Below are positions 15,530 through 19,742 of a DNA stretch of 19,742 nucleotides, one piece after another. Where the stretch lies: positions 1-19,742 of the forward strand of contig DPDG01000041.1 in NCBI GenBank assembly GCA_003526375.1, written 5' to 3'. Positions within the stretch are counted from its first letter, which is position 1; each line of letters starts with the position of its first letter. The stretch comes from Lentisphaeria bacterium (GTDB lineage Bacteria > Verrucomicrobiota > Lentisphaeria > Victivallales > UBA1829). Made by a program: the position numbers and the translations under genes. The notes under the pieces were generated by a model. The model ran no database searches. It had not been told where the DNA came from and was given only the letters and a program-made list of their open reading frames with translations.

Positions 15530-16564
15530 ATGAATTATCCGGAGCGTATCGCAAGTGTAACGGAACTGGAAAGCCTTTTGTCTGTGCCGGCGGAGGGGCT
15601 GATCGAAATGATGAAGCGGATCGACGGGGATATCATGATCCTCGGAATCGCAGGAAAAATGGGGGTCACAATGGGGCGCCAGGCTGTCAATGCGATCCGG
15701 GCGGCGGGTGTTTCAAAAAAAGTGATCGGCGTATCCCGTTTTTCCAGAAAAGAAGAGCGGGAGAAGCTTGAAGACTGGGGAATCGAAACGATAGCCTGCG
15801 ATCTTCTGGATCAGGATGCCGTGAAATCTCTGCCTCAGGTGAAGAACATCGTGTTCATGGCGGGGCGCAAATTCGGGACGGAGGGGAGCGAGGCGCAGAC
15901 GTGGGCGATGAATATTCTGGCTCCCTCCTATATCGGCGCTCATTTCCGAGGCAGCAGGATCGTCGCGTTTTCCACCGGATGCGTTTATCCGCTGGTCGGG
16001 ATCACCTCCTGCGGATGTACGGAGGAGGTGACGCCGGAGCCTGTGGGCGAATATTCGCAATCCTGCCTCGGACGCGAACGCATTTTTCAGTATTGTTCGC
16101 AGAAATACGGGACGAAAGTCCTGCTGTTCCGCCTGAATTACGCGATTGATCTGCGTTACGGCGTATTGCACGATATCGCGCGGAACATCTGGGAGGGCAG
16201 GCCCGTGGATAATACGGTCGGTTATTTTAACGTGATCTGGCAGGGCGATGCGAATTCCAATGCACTGCGTTCGTTTGAACTTTGCGATTCGCCTGCGGCG
16301 GTTCTGAATGTAACGGGGCCCGAGACCGCTTCCGTGGAAAAAACAGCGCTTCAGCTTGGCGCATCGATGGGAAAAGAGGTCGTTTTCAAAGGTGTTCCGG
16401 GGAACCTCTGCTACCTGAACAATTCCGCGCAAATGTGCCGCCGTTTCGGATATCCGAACGTTTCACTGGAGCAAATGATCCGCTGGCAGGCGGACTGGAT
16501 CCGGAACGGCGGCATTTCCATCGGTAAACCCACTCACTTTGAAGTTAACAACGGGAAGTTCTGA
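15530..16564 (+). CDS. NAD-dependent epimerase/dehydratase-like protein (SDR fold), catalytic lysine missing
   Basis: A 344-residue extended-SDR protein. A 34-residue N-terminal extension precedes the Rossmann strand IMILGIAGKMG with the G39-x-x-G42-x-x-G45 dinucleotide motif. The acidic DLLDQD segment follows strand 4, and FSTGCVYP sits at the usual catalytic-serine strand. At the YxxxK position it reads Y175-S-Q-S-C179, so the general-base lysine is replaced by cysteine, and oxidoreductase chemistry may be altered or absent. The start at 15530 follows AGGAG with five-base spacing; an upstream in-frame TTG at 15455 lies in the promoter and is rejected. One base separates its stop from the next ATG, so it probably acts in the same pathway as the aldolase-family enzyme. 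Confidence 0.85.
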   Translation: MNYPERIASVTELESLLSVPAEGLIEMMKRIDGDIMILGIAGKMGVTMGRQAVNAIRAAGVSKKVIGVSRFSRKEEREKLEDWGIETIACDLLDQDAVKSLPQVKNIVFMAGRKFGTEGSEAQTWAMNILAPSYIGAHFRGSRIVAFSTGCVYPLVGITSCGCTEEVTPEPVGEYSQSCLGRERIFQYCSQKYGTKVLLFRLNYAIDLRYGVLHDIARNIWEGRPVDNTVGYFNVIWQGDANSNALRSFELCDSPAAVLNVTGPETASVEKTALQLGASMGKEVVFKGVPGNLCYLNNSAQMCRRFGYPNVSLEQMIRWQADWIRNGGISIGKPTHFEVNNGKF

Positions 16565-16565
16565 G

Positions 16566-17627
16566 ATGAAGACGATTGCAGATATCGACAGTTCGGTTTT
16601 GGATTCGGTCAGGCGCGGAACCGTGATTCCGGCGCAGCCTCTGGCACTGGATGAGAACCGCGCCTTTTCCGCGAAACATCAGCGTGCGCTCTGCCGCTAT
16701 TACATTGACGCCGGAGCCGGAGGGATTGCCGTCGGCGTTCACTCCACGCAGTTTGAGATACGTAAAAAGGAAATCGGGTTGTTTGAACCTGTCCTGAAAG
16801 AGACTTCGCGCTTCATTGACGAATGGTGCGCGGTTCGTGGACGCCGGATCTTGAAAGTCGCCGGCATTTGCGGAAGGACGGAACAGGCGCTTTACGAGGC
16901 GGATTTTGCCGTGGAAAGCGGATATGACGCCGGACTCCTGAGCCTGGGGGCTTTTGCAGGAGATTCCATTGAGGCGATGCTGGAGCATTGCCGCGCGGTT
17001 GCAAAGGCGGTTCCCGTGATCGGATTTTATCTCCAGCCGAGCGTCGGTGGCCGCATTCTGCCTTTCGAGTTCTGGAAAGAGTTTGCGCGGATAGACAATG
17101 TCCTGGCGATCAAGATGGCGCCGTTCAACCGCTACTGCACACTGGATGTCGTGCGCGCTGTCGCAGAGTCCGGGCGCGATATCACGCTTTATACCGGAAA
17201 TGATGACAATATCGTGATTGATCTCCTGAGCGAGTATGAGGTTGCCGGCAGGAAAATGCGGATCAAAGGCGGTCTGCTCGGTCATTGGTGCTGCTGGACG
17301 AAGAAAGCCGTGGAATTGCTGGACGAGATTCACAAGGTCATTGAAAGCGGTTCTTCCGTTCCGGCGGAGCTGCTGACGCGCAATATTCAGGTGACGGACT
17401 GCAATGCGGCGTTTTTTGATCCGCAGCACGGATTTGCCGGATGCATCCCCGGAATTCATGAGGTTCTGCATCGGCAGGGGCTTCTGCCGGGGATCTGGTG
17501 CCTGAATCCGGCGGAGACGCTTTCTCCGGGGCAGGCGGATGAGATTACGCGGGTGCATGAGGCGTATCCGCATCTGAATGATGATGCTTTTGTGAAAGCG
17601 AACCTTGAAAAATGGCTCAATGACTGA
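16566..17627 (+). CDS. DapA/N-acetylneuraminate lyase-family Schiff-base aldolase
   Basis: A 353-residue TIM-barrel protein of the dihydrodipicolinate synthase family. The Schiff-base lysine fits K183 in VLAIKMAPFNRY and the catalytic tyrosine Y155 in GFYLQPSVGG. Their spacing of 28 residues equals that of Tyr133 and Lys161 in E. coli DapA. It is about 60 residues longer than DapA, and the usual GTTGE phosphate/carboxylate-binding loop is replaced by AGGIAVGVHST. The substrate is therefore probably not pyruvate plus aspartate semialdehyde but another 2-oxo acid. The ATG at 16566 lies one base after the epimerase stop. Linkage to an SDR protein and a TetR regulator suggests a catabolic pathway, perhaps for a sugar acid. 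The substrate is unassigned. Confidence 0.85.
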   Translation: MKTIADIDSSVLDSVRRGTVIPAQPLALDENRAFSAKHQRALCRYYIDAGAGGIAVGVHSTQFEIRKKEIGLFEPVLKETSRFIDEWCAVRGRRILKVAGICGRTEQALYEADFAVESGYDAGLLSLGAFAGDSIEAMLEHCRAVAKAVPVIGFYLQPSVGGRILPFEFWKEFARIDNVLAIKMAPFNRYCTLDVVRAVAESGRDITLYTGNDDNIVIDLLSEYEVAGRKMRIKGGLLGHWCCWTKKAVELLDEIHKVIESGSSVPAELLTRNIQVTDCNAAFFDPQHGFAGCIPGIHEVLHRQGLLPGIWCLNPAETLSPGQADEITRVHEAYPHLNDDAFVKANLEKWLND

Positions 17628-17658
17628 TATGGTATCCGGTTGACCGGGAGAGATGTAT

Positions 17659-18252
17659 ATGCAGCAGAGGGCGATTGAGACAAAAAAGAAAATACTGGAA
17701 GCCGCCGTTGCGGTCTTTGCACAGAAAGGACTGACCGGCGCCACGGTGGACGATATCGCGGAAGCCGGGGGCGTCAACAAACAGCGGCTTTACGCTTACT
17801 ACGGTTCCAAAATGGGACTGTTCGAGGCGGCTCTCCTGCATGTGTTCCAGCAGGTGGAACTGTTTTCCCGTTCCACGGTCGGAAAAGCTGCCGCACATCC
17901 GGAGAAGCTGACGGAGATTCTGCTCAAGGGATTTATTGAAGTCCATGCCGCGCATCCGTATTTCTGGCGCCTGCTTTCCTGGGCGAATCTGGAAGGCGAG
18001 CAGTGCGTGAAGGCTCTGGATCAGGCGCGCAAGAGGGAAAACGAGGCTTTGCGCGTGATTTTTGAGCAGGCGATTCAAGATGGGGCACTGAAGGAAATCC
18101 GTTTTGAAACGTATCTTTTTACTCTGCTTGCCGTTTCCTACTTCTATTATTCAAACCGTCTGACGCTTGCCCATACGCTGGATGTGCGGCTGACCAGCAA
18201 AGAGTGGGGCAGGCGGCTCTGCGGCGATCTCAACCGGATTTTTTCCTCATGA
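17659..18252 (+). CDS. TetR/AcrR-family transcriptional regulator
   Basis: A 197-residue regulator. Its N-terminal helix-turn-helix (IETKKKILEAAVAVFAQKGLTGATVDDIAEAGGVNKQRLYAYYGSKMGLFEAAL) is a textbook TetR DNA-binding domain. The remaining helices form the variable ligand-binding and dimer domain. Two in-frame ATGs exist (17653 and 17659); the second is preferred because GGGAG (17646-17650) sits eight bases before it but only two before the first. Lying between the aldolase gene and sdaA, with an ATGA overlap to sdaA, it is likely to regulate this cluster. The ligand is unknown. Confidence 0.92.
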   Translation: MQQRAIETKKKILEAAVAVFAQKGLTGATVDDIAEAGGVNKQRLYAYYGSKMGLFEAALLHVFQQVELFSRSTVGKAAAHPEKLTEILLKGFIEVHAAHPYFWRLLSWANLEGEQCVKALDQARKRENEALRVIFEQAIQDGALKEIRFETYLFTLLAVSYFYYSNRLTLAHTLDVRLTSKEWGRRLCGDLNRIFSS

Positions 18253-19616
18253 ACTGTATTTCAACCAGCATCTTCGACATTTTCAAGATCGGTCCCGGTC
18301 CTTCCAGCTCGCATACGATCGGCCCGATGCGTGCCGGAGCGGATTTTCTGGCGCGTCTGGCGGAGCTTCCCGCCGGAAAGCTGGAACAGGCGCATCATAT
18401 CGAGGTGGAGCTGTTCGGTTCACTGGCGTTGACGGGGAAGGGGCACGGAACGGACCGTGCCGCCGCTGCCGGGCTCCTCGGCGAACTCCCGGAAACATGC
18501 AACGTGGAGCGTCTCGCGTCACTGTTTTCCGATCCGGCTGAAATTCATACGGCTTTTTTTGCCGGAAAAACGGCGTTTTTTACGAAGAAGTCAGTTCATT
18601 TCAATACGGGAAAACATGATCATCCTTACAGCAATACATTGACATTCCGTCTTTTTTCGGAGACGGGTGAACTGCTTGCCGAAGAAACTTATTATTCTGT
18701 CGGCGGCGGCTTTATTCAACGGGAGGGGGAGCCTCCGAAAGAGATGAATGCGGTTCCGCACCGTTACAAAAACTGGGAGTCGTTCCGGCGGCTGATCGAA
18801 AAATACGGTTTGACTCCGCTTCGGATCATTCTTGAAAATGAGACTGCACTGACCGGCGCGGGCGGATCGGAAATACGTTTGCGTCTCGCCCATATTCTTG
18901 ATTCGATGTGTGAATCCGTGCGGCGCGGGCTTCATGCTTCCGGTGTTCTGCCCGGTCCGATCCGTCTCGAACGGCGCGCGGGCGAGGTTTACCGCAAAGC
19001 GATGTCGGCGGGAATGGACGATGCGCGTTTTCTGGTTCTGCTGGACTCCTTTTCCCTTGCCGCGGCGGAGGAGAATGCCGCCGGGCACCTCGTCGTGACC
19101 GCTCCGACTTCCGGTTCCGCCGGACTCATGCCCGGAGTCGTGTATTTCCTGCGTGAAATCCGCAAAGTCGAGACTGAAAAACTGATTGACGGAATGCTGA
19201 TTGCCGCCTTGATCGCGATGATTGCAAAACATAACGCAAGTATTTCCGGCGCGGAAGTCGGGTGTCAGGGGGAAATCGGAGTTGCCGCCGCGATGACCGC
19301 CGGATTTCTTGCGGCGGTTCACGGATATCCGCTTGAGGTGATCGGAAGCGCCGCGGAAATCGCGCTGGAGCATCACCTCGGCTTGAGCTGCGATCCTGTG
19401 GACGGATATGTTCAGATTCCCTGCATTGAGCGCAATGCGGTCGGCGCTGTAACTGCGTGGAATGCGTATATGATTGCCGCCGTGAGCAATCCCGATAAAC
19501 AGAAGGTCAGTTTCGACGAGGTTCTTGAGGCGATGCTTCAGACCGGACGCTGCATGTCTCCCGCATTCAAGGAGACTTCTCTGGGCGGTCTCGCCGTATG
19601 TACGATCTGTGGATGA
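18249..19616 (+). CDS. sdaA: L-serine ammonia-lyase, iron-sulfur dependent, single chain
   Basis: A 455-residue enzyme that converts L-serine to pyruvate and ammonia using a [4Fe-4S] cluster, with the beta domain (GPGPSSSHTIGPMRAG near the N-terminus) fused to the alpha domain. Cluster cysteines fit C339 (EVGCQGE), C381 (LSCDPV) and C392 (IPCIER). Their spacings of 42 and 11 match the known cysteines of the Legionella pneumophila enzyme. The penultimate residue C454 may act as the C-terminal tail ligand described there. The ATG overlaps the tetR stop (ATGA, 18249-18252). The enzyme is oxygen-sensitive in known cases, suggesting anaerobic metabolism. With SerA also present, the cell both makes and degrades serine. 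Confidence 0.94.
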   Translation: MNCISTSIFDIFKIGPGPSSSHTIGPMRAGADFLARLAELPAGKLEQAHHIEVELFGSLALTGKGHGTDRAAAAGLLGELPETCNVERLASLFSDPAEIHTAFFAGKTAFFTKKSVHFNTGKHDHPYSNTLTFRLFSETGELLAEETYYSVGGGFIQREGEPPKEMNAVPHRYKNWESFRRLIEKYGLTPLRIILENETALTGAGGSEIRLRLAHILDSMCESVRRGLHASGVLPGPIRLERRAGEVYRKAMSAGMDDARFLVLLDSFSLAAAEENAAGHLVVTAPTSGSAGLMPGVVYFLREIRKVETEKLIDGMLIAALIAMIAKHNASISGAEVGCQGEIGVAAAMTAGFLAAVHGYPLEVIGSAAEIALEHHLGLSCDPVDGYVQIPCIERNAVGAVTAWNAYMIAAVSNPDKQKVSFDEVLEAMLQTGRCMSPAFKETSLGGLAVCTICG

Positions 19617-19643
19617 ACCTCAGTTTCTTTTTGATTCGTATAT

Positions 19644-19742
19644 GTTTCAATCCCCGCGGTCTCGCGGGAGGACGCGACAGGATATGTACTTCACAATACC
19701 GGAGCAAGTTTCAATCCCCGCGGTCTCGCGGGAGGACGCGAC
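19644..19742 (-). CRISPR. CRISPR array, two repeats visible, continues past the window
   Basis: Two identical 35-bp repeats (19644-19678 and 19708-19742) flank one 29-bp spacer (19679-19707). The repeats begin GTTTCAATCCCCGCGG on the plus strand, so the minus-strand form ends in ATTGAAAC, the handle typical of class 1 (type I and III) repeats. An internal palindrome, CCCGCG at 19653-19658 with CGCGGG at 19663-19668, gives a 6-bp stem with a GTCT loop. By that orientation transcription runs leftward, the leader and newest spacers lie to the right, and this is the old, trailer end. Only 27 bp separate it from the sdaA stop. No cas gene is in the window, so the subtype is open. Confidence 0.85.

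Noticed and set aside
16545..17780. Long minus-strand open frame across the aldolase and tetR starts
   Set aside because: It spans two real plus-strand genes and their junction, with no recognisable motifs.

Overview
The window is a compact bacterial segment, moderately G+C-rich over most of its length, with short gaps and many ATGA start/stop overlaps. No rRNA or tRNA gene is visible. The gene set (MreC/MreD/PBP2, SerA, FolK, NagA, one-chain iron-sulfur serine dehydratase, several secreted proteins of unknown family) suggests a free-living or gut anaerobe. The style recalls the Planctomycetes-Verrucomicrobia-Lentisphaerae group, but no marker here settles the taxonomy and I hold this only as a guess.

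Layout. (1) 1-564: a small A+T-rich element with a four-helix-bundle gene of the 23S-rRNA-intervening-sequence type. It lies between two oppositely oriented arrays of a 7-bp repeat, and both flanking reading frames end inside the repeats. (2) 545-6419, minus strand: a cell-shape cluster read as secreted orf446 - mreC - mreD - mrdA, all joined by ATGA overlaps, followed after a gap by a secreted 360-residue protein. (3) 6503-7813, plus strand, divergent: a lone OppB/DppB-type ABC permease with a large extra domain. (4) 7921-10648: serA, overlapping folK, then a GNAT acetyltransferase. (5) 10916-12116: nagA with a near-consensus promoter and a strong hairpin terminator. (6) 12157-13656: a markedly A+T-rich gene, probably horizontally acquired, for a protein combining a PUA/EVE-like fold with a PD-(D/E)XK nuclease. 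It abuts a host-like SAM methyltransferase and an amidohydrolase. (7) 15455-19616: a promoter followed by four tightly packed genes: an SDR-fold epimerase-like protein, a DapA/NAL-family aldolase, a TetR regulator and L-serine dehydratase. (8) 19644-19742: the last two repeats of a CRISPR array that runs off the right edge.

The genes suggest three themes. The first is lateral cell-wall growth (MreC, MreD, PBP2 and a coupled secreted partner). The second is serine flux, with synthesis by SerA and breakdown by SdaA under a local TetR-type regulator. The third is genome defence and mobility, with the heptamer-flanked element, the candidate modification-dependent nuclease and the CRISPR end. The heptamer element and the nuclease gene look most worth following up.
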